Made by a program: the position numbers and the translations under genes. This document shows positions 1 to 7,190 of a stretch of 12,093 nt of DNA, in pieces. Under the pieces are notes generated by a model. The model had not been told where the DNA came from, did not search any database, and was given only the letters and a program-made list of their open reading frames with translations. The DNA comes from an uncultured Oscillospiraceae bacterium. GTDB lineage: Bacteria; Bacillota; Clostridia; Oscillospirales; Ruminococcaceae. Each line of letters starts with the position of its first letter. Within the stretch, counting starts at the first letter, position 1. The stretch is taken from assembly GCA_934539585.1 (NCBI GenBank), contig CAKTCT010000062.1, positions 1-12,093 on the forward strand. Reading direction: 5' to 3'.

Positions 1-1
1 C

Positions 2-49
2 AGCTCCTCCTGTTGCAGTTTCTATTCTACAACAGGAGGTGCTTTTTTT
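2..49 (+). terminator. Rho-independent terminator of an upstream gene
   Basis: A 14-bp stem (positions 2-15 pairing with 30-43, one mismatch) encloses a 14-nt loop and runs into seven T residues (43-49). It would end a plus-strand transcript entering from the left. The next open frame follows only about 20 bp later without a visible promoter, which suggests that sequence once lying between them has been deleted. Confidence 0.85.
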
Positions 50-69
50 CACTGTCCGTTTTTGGGGGG

Positions 70-1061
70 ATGGTCCACATCCGGCGGGAGGGTTTTTCCG
101 GTGTACCGGTCTTTCAGGCCAAGTGGTGGGGCGAGGGGCTGCGGGAGCAGTACGGCGACAAGCTCATCCCCTTGCAGGAGGATTATCCCGACGACCTTTG
201 CGCTTTCTGGTTCCGGGAGCCGGGGTATGAGACCTCCAGCAACGGCAACCCGGAGTACCGCATGGGGTTCCTGGATTACAGCAACGCAGAGCGCCACAGC
301 ATCGGCAACGCAGTGGTCCTGCTGCCGGACTGGGACCAGCTGGACGCCTTTCTGGACCACTATCCCTCCCCGAAGGAAGCGGGGATTTTCGACGGCGTGG
401 AGGATGTGATCAAAAACGCCGACGGACGGTACAAGATCGGCTGCTGGTGGAGGTTTCTCCACGAGCGGCTGTGGACCATCCGGGGCATGGAAAACCTGAT
501 GTACGACTACTACGACAACATGGACGGCCTCAAGTGCATCTGCGAGAAGATTCTGGAGTTCGACATGGCCATTGTGGACGAGTGCGCCCGGCTGGGGTTT
601 GACGGAATTTTCACCTCCGACGATCTGGGGCACCAGCGGGGGCCCATGATGTCGCCGGAAATCTTCCGCGAGCTGTATCTGCCGTACTACAAGCAGTTTA
701 TCGGGTACGTTCACTCCAAGGGATGCAGATGTTCCTCCATTCCTGCGGGGACAACACCCTGCTGATGGAGGACCTTCTGGAGGCCGGGCTGGACGTGTTC
801 CATCCGGTGCAGAAGGGCTGCATGGACATGGAGGAGACGGCGCGGCGCTTCGGCGGGAGGATCACCTTCCTGACCGGGATGGACGTGCAGCACACCCTGG
901 TGGAGGCCACGCCGGAGGAGGTCCGGGAGGAGGTCCGCCGGATGAAGCGCATCTTCGGCAGCGAAAAGGGCGGACTGCTGCTGGCCATGGGCAACGGCAT
1001 CCTGAGCGGGACGCCGCTGGAGAACATCCGGGCCGCGCTGGACGAGATGTACGCGGAATAA
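70..1061 (+). pseudogene. URO-D-family (methyltransferase/uroporphyrinogen decarboxylase-like) gene, 5'-truncated and frameshifted
   Basis: Two overlapping frames encode successive parts of one protein. The first is open from an ATG at 70 to a stop at 765. The second is open by 723 and ends at 1061. The join is at about 718-723: adding one G to the AAGG/GATG stretch would give HSKG-MQMFLHSCGDN, the usual continuation in this family. The HxCG motif after the shift resembles the zinc ligands of corrinoid/coenzyme M methyltransferases such as MtaA/MtbA, so a methyl-transfer role is more likely than haem synthesis; this is inference. The combined length is about 330 residues, slightly shorter than the usual 340-380. 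The N-terminus starts nearly at a REGFSGVPVF segment, and there is no spaced ribosome binding site or promoter between the preceding terminator and the ATG. The 5' end therefore appears lost. Family assignment is fairly sure; substrate unknown. A sequencing error could explain the frameshift but not the missing 5' end. Confidence 0.75.
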
Positions 1062-1067
1062 GGAAAA

Positions 1068-1100
1068 GTCGGGAGGGCGGGATGCTCTCCTGGCTTTTTT
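1068..1100 (+). terminator. Terminator after the URO-D-like pseudogene
   Basis: An 8-bp stem with two G-U pairs (1068-1075 with 1087-1094) is followed directly by six T residues (1095-1100). It begins 7 bp after the stop codon at 1061. Confidence 0.75.
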
Positions 1101-1133
1101 GCAGAAACCGTCAAGGAATCCGCTGAAAACATG

Positions 1134-1161
1134 TTGACTTTTCCCGGGGAGCAGGTATAAT
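1134..1161 (+). promoter_or_regulatory. Sigma-A promoter of the GH16 gene
   Basis: TTGACT at 1134-1139 and a perfect TATAAT at 1156-1161 are separated by 16 bp. Transcription should start near 1168, giving a leader of about 60 nt before the ATG at 1230. It lies just after a terminator, so the GH16 gene is probably transcribed alone. Confidence 0.85.
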
Positions 1162-1174
1162 GAAGATACAAAAC

Positions 1175-1216
1175 CTGCGCCGCTCTGCCGATGCGGGCAT
1201 GGCGGCGCAGCATCGG
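1175..1216 (+). promoter_or_regulatory. Structured 5' leader with two alternative stems
   Basis: Stem A is 9 bp, perfect (1175-1183 with 1202-1210), with a further 4-bp inner helix (1186-1189 with 1196-1199). Stem B is 7 bp, perfect (1188-1194 with 1210-1216). It cannot form together with stem A, and it would pair the first two G of the Shine-Dalgarno GGAGGA at 1215-1220. The arrangement could modulate translation of the GH16 gene. It matches no riboswitch class that I recognise, and a chance origin in GC-rich sequence is possible. Confidence 0.4.
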
Positions 1217-1229
1217 AGGAGAACGGGAA

Positions 1230-1970
1230 ATGAAGGAATGGAAGCTGGTCTGGTCGGATGAATTTGACTACGAGGGACTGCCGGACGAAACCAAGTGGGA
1301 TTACCAGGTGGGCGGCAGCGGCTGGGGAAATCAGGAGGCGCAGTACTACCGGCGGGCCTGCCCGGAAAACGTATGGGTACACGGCGGGCTGCTGCACATC
1401 ATCGCCTGCAGGGAGGACTGGGAGGGGAACCATTACACCTCTACCCGCCTGATCAGCCGGGAGGGGGCCCAGTGGACCGGCGGGCGGTTCGAGATCCGGG
1501 CCAGGCTGCCCAAGGGGCGGGGGACCTGGCCGGCCATCTGGATGATGCCCCGGAAGCGGGGCCACGGCCCATGGCCGGACTGCGGCGAGATCGACATCAT
1601 GGAGCACGTGGGGTACGATCCGGACCGCGTTCACGGGACCATCCACACCGGCGCGTTCAACCACCGGAAGGGCACCCAGAAAACCGCGGTCCATGTGGGC
1701 GGAAACGTGTCGGAGACCTTCCACACCTACGCGCTGGAGTGGGAGGAGCACCGGCTGCGGTTCTTTATGGACGGCGCGTGCTACATGGAGTACGTTCCGG
1801 AGGAGCACTGCGGGACTGTGACTGCCGCTGAGTGGCCTTTTGACGAGGATTTCTACCTGATCCTCAACATTGCGGTAGGCGGCCTCTGGGGCGGGGCGCA
1901 GGGCATCGACGATTCGGTCTTTCCCCAGGAGATGCAGGTGGAGTACGTCCGGGTGTATCAGCGCGGGTGA
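1230..1970 (+). CDS. Glycoside hydrolase family 16 protein (beta-glucanase/laminarinase-like)
   Basis: A 246-residue protein with the full GH16 fold signature. It opens with LVWSDEF, has an RFEIRARLPKGRGTWPAIWM segment at about 86-105, and holds the active-site motif GEIDIMEHVG. In that motif E120 is the predicted nucleophile, D122 the assisting Asp and E125 the acid/base. It ends with the typical VEYVRVYQR strand. Family members hydrolyse beta-1,3 or mixed beta-1,3/1,4 glucans; the Trp-rich site and the EIDIMEH form fit laminarinase-type enzymes, though the substrate is inference. The ATG at 1230 is chosen over one at 1191 because GGAGGA at 1215-1220 is correctly spaced and GH16 homology begins at once. 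There is no signal peptide or anchor, so the enzyme looks intracellular or non-classically exported, which is unusual for a polysaccharide hydrolase. It has its own promoter and terminator, and its last 13 bp overlap the end of the opposite-strand FeoB-associated gene. Confidence 0.93.
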   Translation: MKEWKLVWSDEFDYEGLPDETKWDYQVGGSGWGNQEAQYYRRACPENVWVHGGLLHIIACREDWEGNHYTSTRLISREGAQWTGGRFEIRARLPKGRGTWPAIWMMPRKRGHGPWPDCGEIDIMEHVGYDPDRVHGTIHTGAFNHRKGTQKTAVHVGGNVSETFHTYALEWEEHRLRFFMDGACYMEYVPEEHCGTVTAAEWPFDEDFYLILNIAVGGLWGGAQGIDDSVFPQEMQVEYVRVYQRG

Positions 1971-2167
1971 GAAACAGAGGGAGAAGCGGGGTCCGGAGGG
2001 GGCTCCGCTTTTTCCGTGCCGGGAACCTTCTTTTGCAATAAGGCGGCGCACCGAGTGCATCCAGTGCATCCGGTGCCGCAGCGTTTTTTCCGGCGGCGGG
2101 AAAAGACGAGCACCGCCGCCACGGCTCCGGCCAGGAGCAGGAGAATGAGAATATCCGCCGGGGTCAT
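1958..2167 (-). CDS. FeoB-associated Cys-rich membrane protein
   Basis: A 69-residue protein with one N-terminal membrane segment (about residues 5-23) and then a basic stretch RRRKK. A cysteine cluster CGTGCTGCTRC follows (C30, C34, C37, C40), then a Pro-rich tail. This is the architecture of the small FeoB-associated Cys-rich proteins found after feoB in Firmicutes. They are thought to assist ferrous iron transport at the membrane, but their exact role is unsettled. The start follows AAAGGAG with 8-nt spacing and lies 13 bp after the feoB stop, so it is the third gene of the feo operon. The tail runs over the GH16 terminator and overlaps the GH16 stop codon, so the C-terminus may have been extended by loss of an earlier stop. 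I see no clear terminator for the feo transcript beyond it. Confidence 0.85.
   Translation of the reverse strand: MTPADILILLLLAGAVAAVLVFSRRRKKRCGTGCTGCTRCAALLQKKVPGTEKAEPPPDPASPSVSHPR
1985..2013 (+). terminator. Terminator of the GH16 gene
   Basis: A 7-bp stem with one G-U pair (1985-1991 with 2003-2009) ends in a short T run (2009-2013), 14 bp after the GH16 stop. It lies inside the 3' part of the converging FeoB-associated gene. The minus strand has no T tract after the hairpin, so it probably acts only on the GH16 transcript. Confidence 0.65.
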
Positions 2168-2180
2168 GAAACGCTCCTTT

Positions 2181-4196
2181 CTAGCGGAGGAAAAGGGAGC
2201 CGATCTGGTACACGGCCAGGGCTACCACGTAAGCTGCGCCGGTCTGGTAGGCGGCGGTGAGGACCGCGCCTCTGGTGGAGCCAAGCTCCCGGCGGCTGGC
2301 AGCAAAGGCCGCCACACAGGGCATATACAGCACGGTGAACACCAGGAAAGAGAAGGCGCTGAGAGGGGTGAAAATGGCGCTCAGCGCGGCGGAAAGGTCC
2401 GCAGTGGTGGCTGCACCGGTGAGAACGGTCAGGGTGCTGACCACGGACTCCTTGGCGGTGATGCCGGTGATCAGGGCTGTGGAGGCCCGCCAGTCGGTGA
2501 AGCCCAGCGGGGCGAAAACCGGTCCGATGAGGGAACCCAGCTTCGCCAGGATGCTGTGGGAGGGGTCCGCCACCATGTTCAGGTGCAGGTCGAAGCTCTG
2601 GAGGAACCAGATGACGATGGAGGCGATGAAGATGATGGTGAACGCCTTCCGGAGGAAGTCCTTTGCTTTCTCCCACATCAGCAGGAGAACGCTTTTGGGG
2701 GAGGGAATCCGGTAGGCGGGGAGCTCCATGACGAAGGGCACGGGATTTCCCCGGAACACCGTCCCCTTCAGCAGCAGGCCGGAGAGAATGGCCACCAGAA
2801 TGCCGATGAGATAGACGGAAAGCATCAGCAGCGCCCGGTGGGTGGGGAAAAAGGCGGTAATAATCATGCCATAAATCGGCAGTTTGGCGCTGCAGGACAT
2901 GAAGGGGGTCAGGAGGATGGTCATTTTACGGTCTCGTTCACTGGAAAGGGTCCGGGCAGACATAATGGCCGGGACGCTGCACCCGAAGCCGATGAGCATG
3001 GGGACAAAGGAACGGCCGGAAAGGCCGATCTTCCGCAGGAGCTTATCCATGACAAAGGCCACCCGGGCCATATAGCCGCTGTCCTCCAGGAGGGAGAGGA
3101 AGAAGAACAGCAGAACGATAATGGGCAGGAAGGAAAGGACGCTGCCCACGCCGGTGCAGACCCCGTCGATGACCAGGCTGCGGACCCAGTCGCTGGCGCC
3201 TCCGGCAGCCATGAGGCCGTCCAGGGCGGCGGTCCCGGCCCGGATGCCCCGGTCCAGGAGGTCCTGGAGGGGCGCGCCCAGGAGGGTGAAGGTCAGCCAG
3301 AAGATCACCATCATGATCCCCAGGAAAATGGGGATACCCAGGTACCTGCTGGTCAGGACCCGGTCGATGCGCTCGGAACGGACCTGTTCCCGGGTCTCCT
3401 GGTGCTTGACCACACACTGGGCGCAGACCTTTTCGATAAAGGTATAGCGCATATCCGCCAGGGCGGCCTCCCGGTCGGTGCCCAGCTCGTTCTGCATGTC
3501 CTCAATGATGTGCTCGATGATATGCTTCTGGTCGTCGTCCAGGCGGAGCAGGGCCATGGTGGGCTCGTCGCCCTCCACCAGCTTGGTGGCGGCGAAGCGG
3601 AGGGGGAGGCCGGCTTCCCTGGCCTGGTCCACCACGATGTGGGCGATGGCGTGGATGGCCTTGTGGACCTCGCCTTCGCAGAAATCGTATTTCAGCGGGG
3701 CCTGCTTCTCCGACGCCGTGCGGATAGCCACGTCCACCAGCTCGTCGATGCCCTCGTTTTTTCCGGCGGAAATGGGGACCACGGGGACACCCAGCTCCGC
3801 GGACAGCTTCATCACGTCGATGGAGTTGCCGCTGGCCCGGACCTCGTCCATCATGTTCAGGGCGATGACCATGGGGATGCCCAGCTCTATGAGCTGGAGG
3901 GAGAGGTAGAGGTTCCGCTCGATGTTGGTGGCGTCCACGATGTTGATGATGCCGTTGGGATGCTCGTTCAGGACGAAATCCCGGGTGACGATCTCCTCCG
4001 AGGTGTAGGGGGAGAGGGAGTAGATGCCGGGGAGGTCCACCACCACGGCGTCCTGGCGCTTTTTGATGGGGCCTTCCTTTTTTTCGACGGTAACGCCGGG
4101 GAAGTTCCCGACGTGCTGGTTGCTGCCGGTCAGGCGGTTGAAAAGGGTGGTTTTGCCGCTGTTCTGGTTGCCTGCCAGGGCGAAAAGCAGCTTCAT
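2181..4196 (-). CDS. feoB: Ferrous iron transporter FeoB
   Basis: A 671-residue inner-membrane Fe2+ transporter with an N-terminal GTPase domain. The G motifs are all intact: G1 GNQNSGKT (9-16), G2 around PGVT (33-36), G3 DLPG (54-57), G4 NMMD (114-117) and G5 SAGKN (143-147). A helical spacer (about 165-275) leads to the polytopic membrane part from about residue 286. The two Gate motifs are visible, GCSVPAI (405-411) and MSCSAKLP (433-440), each carrying the Cys expected to line the metal path. The length is typical for Firmicutes, which lack the longer E. coli C-terminus. The start codon has AAAGGA upstream, inside the end of feoA, and the gap to feoA is only 4 bp, so the two are probably translationally coupled. 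The gene appears intact. Its role is uptake of Fe2+ under anaerobic, iron-poor conditions. Confidence 0.98.
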   Translation of the reverse strand: MKLLFALAGNQNSGKTTLFNRLTGSNQHVGNFPGVTVEKKEGPIKKRQDAVVVDLPGIYSLSPYTSEEIVTRDFVLNEHPNGIINIVDATNIERNLYLSLQLIELGIPMVIALNMMDEVRASGNSIDVMKLSAELGVPVVPISAGKNEGIDELVDVAIRTASEKQAPLKYDFCEGEVHKAIHAIAHIVVDQAREAGLPLRFAATKLVEGDEPTMALLRLDDDQKHIIEHIIEDMQNELGTDREAALADMRYTFIEKVCAQCVVKHQETREQVRSERIDRVLTSRYLGIPIFLGIMMVIFWLTFTLLGAPLQDLLDRGIRAGTAALDGLMAAGGASDWVRSLVIDGVCTGVGSVLSFLPIIVLLFFFLSLLEDSGYMARVAFVMDKLLRKIGLSGRSFVPMLIGFGCSVPAIMSARTLSSERDRKMTILLTPFMSCSAKLPIYGMIITAFFPTHRALLMLSVYLIGILVAILSGLLLKGTVFRGNPVPFVMELPAYRIPSPKSVLLLMWEKAKDFLRKAFTIIFIASIVIWFLQSFDLHLNMVADPSHSILAKLGSLIGPVFAPLGFTDWRASTALITGITAKESVVSTLTVLTGAATTADLSAALSAIFTPLSAFSFLVFTVLYMPCVAAFAASRRELGSTRGAVLTAAYQTGAAYVVALAVYQIGSLFLR

Positions 4197-4200
4197 GGGG

Positions 4201-4455
4201 TCATCCTTTCTGTCCGTGGGTTTCTGTCAGGGAGCCTTCTTTGATTTCGATTTTTGCGGCGTCGTCCTTCCGTAGGGTCAGGACGTAGCTGCGGAGGAAC
4301 AGCTCAATGGGGTCGCCCATGGGGGCCACCTTCCGCACGGCCACTCTGGTGTTGGGGGTCAGTCCCATATCCAGAAGCCGCCGCCGTAGGGCGCCTTCGC
4401 CACCCACCACGGAGATGATGCCGCTGTGTCCCGGCTGGACCTGGTCCAGGGTCAT
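4201..4455 (-). CDS. feoA: Ferrous iron transport accessory protein FeoA
   Basis: An 84-residue cytosolic SH3-like protein with the FeoA/DtxR-C-terminal-domain pattern. It opens with a TLDQVQPGHSG segment and then has LRRRLLDMGLTPNTRVAV, the conserved helix-turn of the family. FeoA binds FeoB and is needed for normal iron transport. The start has AAAGGAG upstream with suitable spacing. It is the first gene of the feo operon, about 66 nt downstream of the predicted transcription start, and is followed by feoB after 4 bp. I see nothing broken or unusual in it. Confidence 0.95.
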   Translation of the reverse strand: MTLDQVQPGHSGIISVVGGEGALRRRLLDMGLTPNTRVAVRKVAPMGDPIELFLRSYVLTLRKDDAAKIEIKEGSLTETHGQKG

Positions 4456-4527
4456 GGAGATCGCTCCTTTCCCGCGGCGAAAGTTCAGGACCGCGTACTT
4501 TGTTAAGATCGGTTACACTTATCCCTT

Positions 4528-4556
4528 ATTATAGTGGAAAAGTATGCAGCTGTCAA
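4528..4556 (-). promoter_or_regulatory. Perfect-consensus sigma-A promoter of the feo operon
   Basis: Read on the minus strand, TTGACA (4551-4556) and TATAAT (4528-4533) are separated by exactly 17 bp, matching the sigma-A consensus at every position. Such a strong promoter for iron uptake would be expected to need a repressor (Fur- or DtxR-type). The AT-rich stretch 4500-4527 just downstream has repeated GTTA words but no operator that I can match with confidence. Confidence 0.9.
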
Positions 4557-4635
4557 CGGCGGAAGAAGGGTTTTGGGGGAATTTTTGCCGGAATGGAAAA
4601 AGTTTGATTTTTTAAAGAATGTTAACAGATTTTCG

Positions 4636-4664
4636 TTGACAAAAAAGCCGATTCCGTGTACCAT
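4636..4664 (+). promoter_or_regulatory. Candidate promoter of ftsH
   Basis: A perfect TTGACA at 4636-4641 is followed after 17 bp by TACCAT at 4659-4664, a weak -10 box. The implied leader before the ATG at 4689 is short, about 18 nt. The region lies back-to-back with the feo promoter, about 80 bp away. Confidence 0.55.
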
Positions 4665-4688
4665 AAAAGCAATGAAAGGAGCGGTTCT

Positions 4689-6524
4689 ATGAACGAGCAA
4701 AAAACGCCCAGGAAGCCTTTGATCTACTACGCGATCCTGTGCTTTCTGGTACTGATGCTGCTGAACTCCCTGTTGGTGCCCATGATGCAGAAGATGCAGA
4801 TCAAGGAAGTGGGGTACAGCACCTTCCTGACCATGCTTCAGAACGGCGAGATCAGCCAGGTGCAGTATGAGGACAACCAGATCATTTTCTCCCCTTCGGA
4901 CAAAAACGACCATTACATCTACTCCACCACCACCATGCCGGACCAGGATATCACCAACCGGCTCATCGACGCCGGGGTGGAATTCGGTCGGGTGTATCAG
5001 GAGACCAACCCGTTGCTTTCCTTCTTCCTGAGCTGGATCCTGCCCATTCTGATCATGACCCTGGTGGGGTCCTGGATGATGCGCTTTCTCCAGCGGCGGA
5101 TGGGCGGCGGTCCCAACGCCATGACCTTCGGCAAGTCCAACGCCAAGGTCTATGTGGAGGCCCAGACCGGCAAGACTTTCGCCGACGTGGCCGGCGAGGA
5201 TGAGGCCAAGGAGGCGCTGAAGGAGATCGTGGACTTCCTCCACAATCCCCAGAAGTATGAGAGCATCGGCGCGTCGATGCCCAAGGGCGCGCTGCTGGTA
5301 GGCCCTCCCGGCACCGGCAAGACTCTGCTGGCCAAGGCCGTGGCAGGCGAGGCCAAGGTGCCCTTCTTCTCCATCTCCGGCTCGGAGTTCGTGGAGATGT
5401 TCGTGGGCATGGGCGCGGCCAAGGTCCGGGACCTGTTCAAGCAGGCCCAGGAGAAGGCCCCGTGCATCGTTTTCATCGACGAGATCGACACCATCGGCAA
5501 AAAGAGGGACGCCGGGGTCATGGGCGGCAACGACGAGCGGGAGCAGACCCTGAACCAGCTCCTGACCGAGATGGACGGCTTCGACGGCCGGAAGGGCGTG
5601 GTCATTCTGGCGGCCACCAACCGGCCCGACTCCCTGGACCCGGCGCTGCTGCGGCCCGGGCGCTTTGACCGGCGGGTCCCGGTGGAGCTGCCGGACCTGG
5701 CGGGCCGGGAGGCCATCCTCAAGGTCCACGCCAAGGACGTGAAGATGGAGTCCGGCATCGACTTCAACGCCGTGGCCCGGGCCACCGCCGGGGCCTCCGG
5801 CGCGGAGCTGGCCAATATCGTCAACGAAGCGGCTCTCCGGGCGGTGCGCTGCGGCCGCAGCGCCGTGATCCAGGAGGACCTGGAGGAATCCGTGGAGGTG
5901 GTCATCGCGGGCTACCAGCGGAAGGGCGCGGTCATTCCCCCGAAGGAGCGGCAGATCGTGGCCTACCACGAGGTGGGACACGCCCTGGTGGCGGCCCGGC
6001 AGACCGACTCCGCGCCGGTCCACAAGATCACCATCATCCCCCGGACCTCCGGCGCCCTGGGCTACACCATGCAGGTGGCCGAGGACGAGCAGGTGCTGAT
6101 GTCCAAGGACGAGATTCTCAACAAGATCGCCACCCTGACCGGCGGACGGACGGCGGAGGAGCTGATCTTCCATACCTGCACCTCCGGTGCGTCCAACGAC
6201 ATCGAGCAGGCCACCAAGCTGGCCCGGTCCATGGTGACGCAGCTGGGCATGACCGAGGAGTTCGACATGACGGCCCTGGTGACGGTGAGCAACCAGTATC
6301 TGGGCGGCGACGCCTCCATGGCCTGCTCCGAGCAGACGGCGGCCAGGATCGACGAGAAGGTAGTCAGCATCATCCGGGACGCCCACAAGCGTGCCGAAAA
6401 GATTCTGGCGGACAACGAGCCGCTGCTCCACGAGATCGCCAAGTACCTTCTGGAAAAGGAGACCATTACCGGCGACGAGTTCATGAAGATTCTTCGGGAC
6501 TACGACGCGCGGAAAGGGGCGTAA
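4689..6524 (+). CDS. ftsH: ATP-dependent zinc metalloprotease FtsH
   Basis: A 611-residue membrane-anchored AAA+ protease that degrades misfolded membrane proteins and short-lived regulators. Two membrane segments (about 11-31 and 109-132) flank the extracytoplasmic domain. The AAA module has Walker A GPPGTGKT (205-212), the pore loop FVGMGA (238-243), Walker B IVFIDE (260-265) and the second region of homology ending in LLRPGRFDR (320-328). The peptidase zinc site is HEVGH (427-431), with Val in place of the more usual Ala, and the third ligand is probably D504. The length is normal. The ATG at 4689 is chosen because AAAGGAG lies 8 nt upstream and the protein then starts just before the first membrane helix; a GTG at 4656 lacks this. 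The gene appears to be a single-gene unit ending in a strong terminator. High confidence. Confidence 0.98.
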   Translation: MNEQKTPRKPLIYYAILCFLVLMLLNSLLVPMMQKMQIKEVGYSTFLTMLQNGEISQVQYEDNQIIFSPSDKNDHYIYSTTTMPDQDITNRLIDAGVEFGRVYQETNPLLSFFLSWILPILIMTLVGSWMMRFLQRRMGGGPNAMTFGKSNAKVYVEAQTGKTFADVAGEDEAKEALKEIVDFLHNPQKYESIGASMPKGALLVGPPGTGKTLLAKAVAGEAKVPFFSISGSEFVEMFVGMGAAKVRDLFKQAQEKAPCIVFIDEIDTIGKKRDAGVMGGNDEREQTLNQLLTEMDGFDGRKGVVILAATNRPDSLDPALLRPGRFDRRVPVELPDLAGREAILKVHAKDVKMESGIDFNAVARATAGASGAELANIVNEAALRAVRCGRSAVIQEDLEESVEVVIAGYQRKGAVIPPKERQIVAYHEVGHALVAARQTDSAPVHKITIIPRTSGALGYTMQVAEDEQVLMSKDEILNKIATLTGGRTAEELIFHTCTSGASNDIEQATKLARSMVTQLGMTEEFDMTALVTVSNQYLGGDASMACSEQTAARIDEKVVSIIRDAHKRAEKILADNEPLLHEIAKYLLEKETITGDEFMKILRDYDARKGA

Positions 6525-6529
6525 ATGGG

Positions 6530-6565
6530 ATTCCCCGCAGAGTGGGTACTCTGCGGGGAATTTTT
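6530..6565 (+). terminator. Strong terminator of ftsH
   Basis: A perfect 14-bp stem (6530-6543 with 6548-6561) with a 4-nt loop runs directly into five T residues, beginning 6 bp after the ftsH stop codon. Confidence 0.95.
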
Positions 6566-6578
6566 GTGTGGGGGTGTG

Positions 6579-6607
6579 TTGAAAAGAATGGCAAATTATG
6601 GTAATAT
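6579..6607 (+). promoter_or_regulatory. Promoter of the zinc-ribbon membrane protein gene
   Basis: TTGAAA at 6579-6584 and TAATAT at 6602-6607 are 17 bp apart in AT-rich sequence just after the ftsH terminator. The gene's own Shine-Dalgarno AAAGGAG is at 6621-6627. Confidence 0.65.
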
Positions 6608-6635
6608 ATAAAAAATGACAAAAGGAGATATTTGT

Positions 6636-7001
6636 ATGTGGAGATGTCCAAATTGTGGGGAAAGTAATAGCGAATCCTCTGTTTTTTGCACTTCATGCAA
6701 TAAAAGAAGAGAAAGCATAGATCAAGCAACTGTTTCAGTCCAAGCGTTCGATTTACAGTCGTGGGCTCGTAGAGTATGGTATGCTGCCATCGTAGCCGCC
6801 ATCGTTACTTTCATTGTTTCAGGCTTCACCTATACCACAGATGTATGGGGAGAACTCGCGCTAGGATTTAATTTTTTGTCGATGCTTAAAGGAATTATTC
6901 CGGCCTTCTGTATGATTATTGCTGGCGGCATGTTAAAAGCGATAATGAACGGTCTGGCTGTTTTGGTTGAAGCGGCGAATAAGGGGAAGAACGAAAAGTA
7001 A
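6636..7001 (+). CDS. Small zinc-ribbon membrane protein, function unknown
   Basis: A 121-residue protein. It opens with a zinc ribbon CPNC-x10-CTSC (C4, C7, C18, C21), a common N-terminal module of clostridial membrane proteins. A short polar linker follows, then two hydrophobic stretches (about 46-67 and 80-115) that should span the membrane, and a Lys-rich end. The ATG at 6636 is chosen because AAAGGAG lies 8 nt upstream and the zinc ribbon begins at once; an ATG at 6615 lies before the Shine-Dalgarno. The gene has its own promoter and is bounded by terminators, so it is probably monocistronic. Its codons are visibly AT-richer (many ATA, AAA, TTT and AAT codons) than those of ftsH or the lipoprotein gene, which suggests a different origin. 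I do not recognise the family beyond the zinc ribbon and cannot assign a function. Confidence 0.8.
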   Translation: MWRCPNCGESNSESSVFCTSCNKRRESIDQATVSVQAFDLQSWARRVWYAAIVAAIVTFIVSGFTYTTDVWGELALGFNFLSMLKGIIPAFCMIIAGGMLKAIMNGLAVLVEAANKGKNEK

Positions 7002-7044
7002 AAAGTATCCATGTTGCACTTCAAAGAGTGCGTTCAAGGCAACG

Positions 7045-7083
7045 AAAGAACCCCGACGAACATCGTGTTCATCGGGGTTCTTT
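7045..7083. terminator. Bidirectional terminator between the zinc-ribbon gene and tRNA-Arg
   Basis: A 12-bp perfect outer stem (7045-7056 with 7072-7083) encloses a short inner helix. The arms start with AAAG and end with CTTT, so each strand has a modest U-rich end. It lies 43 bp after the zinc-ribbon gene stop and directly downstream of the minus-strand tRNA, and probably serves both. Confidence 0.8.
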
Positions 7084-7084
7084 C

Positions 7085-7159
7085 TGGTACGCCTGATTGG
7101 AATCGAACCAACGCACCCGGCTCCGGAGGCCGGTGCTCTATCCACTGAGCTACAGGCGC
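7085..7159 (-). tRNA. tRNA-Arg (anticodon CCG), with encoded CCA
   Basis: The minus strand folds as a complete cloverleaf. The acceptor stem GCGCCTG pairs with CAGGCGT (the last pair is G-U), and the D arm contains AGTGGATA. The anticodon stem is CCGGC/GCCGG with loop CTCCGGA, so the anticodon CCG lies at 7124-7126. The T arm has TTCGATT, and discriminator A is followed by an encoded CCA (7085-7087). It decodes CGG, a frequent Arg codon in the neighbouring GC-rich genes. Confidence 0.97.
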
Positions 7160-7190
7160 ATATTCCGCACTGGAAATATCGTGCTTATAT

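Noticed and set aside
2016..4244. A 742-codon plus-strand open frame
   Set aside because: It lies antisense to feoB, whose motifs are all intact, and its product is Gly/His/Gln-rich low-complexity sequence with no domain.
4500..4530. A possible Fur or DtxR operator downstream of the feo promoter
   Set aside because: The repeated GTTA words do not form a palindrome good enough to call; kept only as a question.
4503..6431. A 642-codon minus-strand open frame
   Set aside because: It is the antisense shadow of ftsH; the product is His/Gly/Leu-rich and unlike any protein family.
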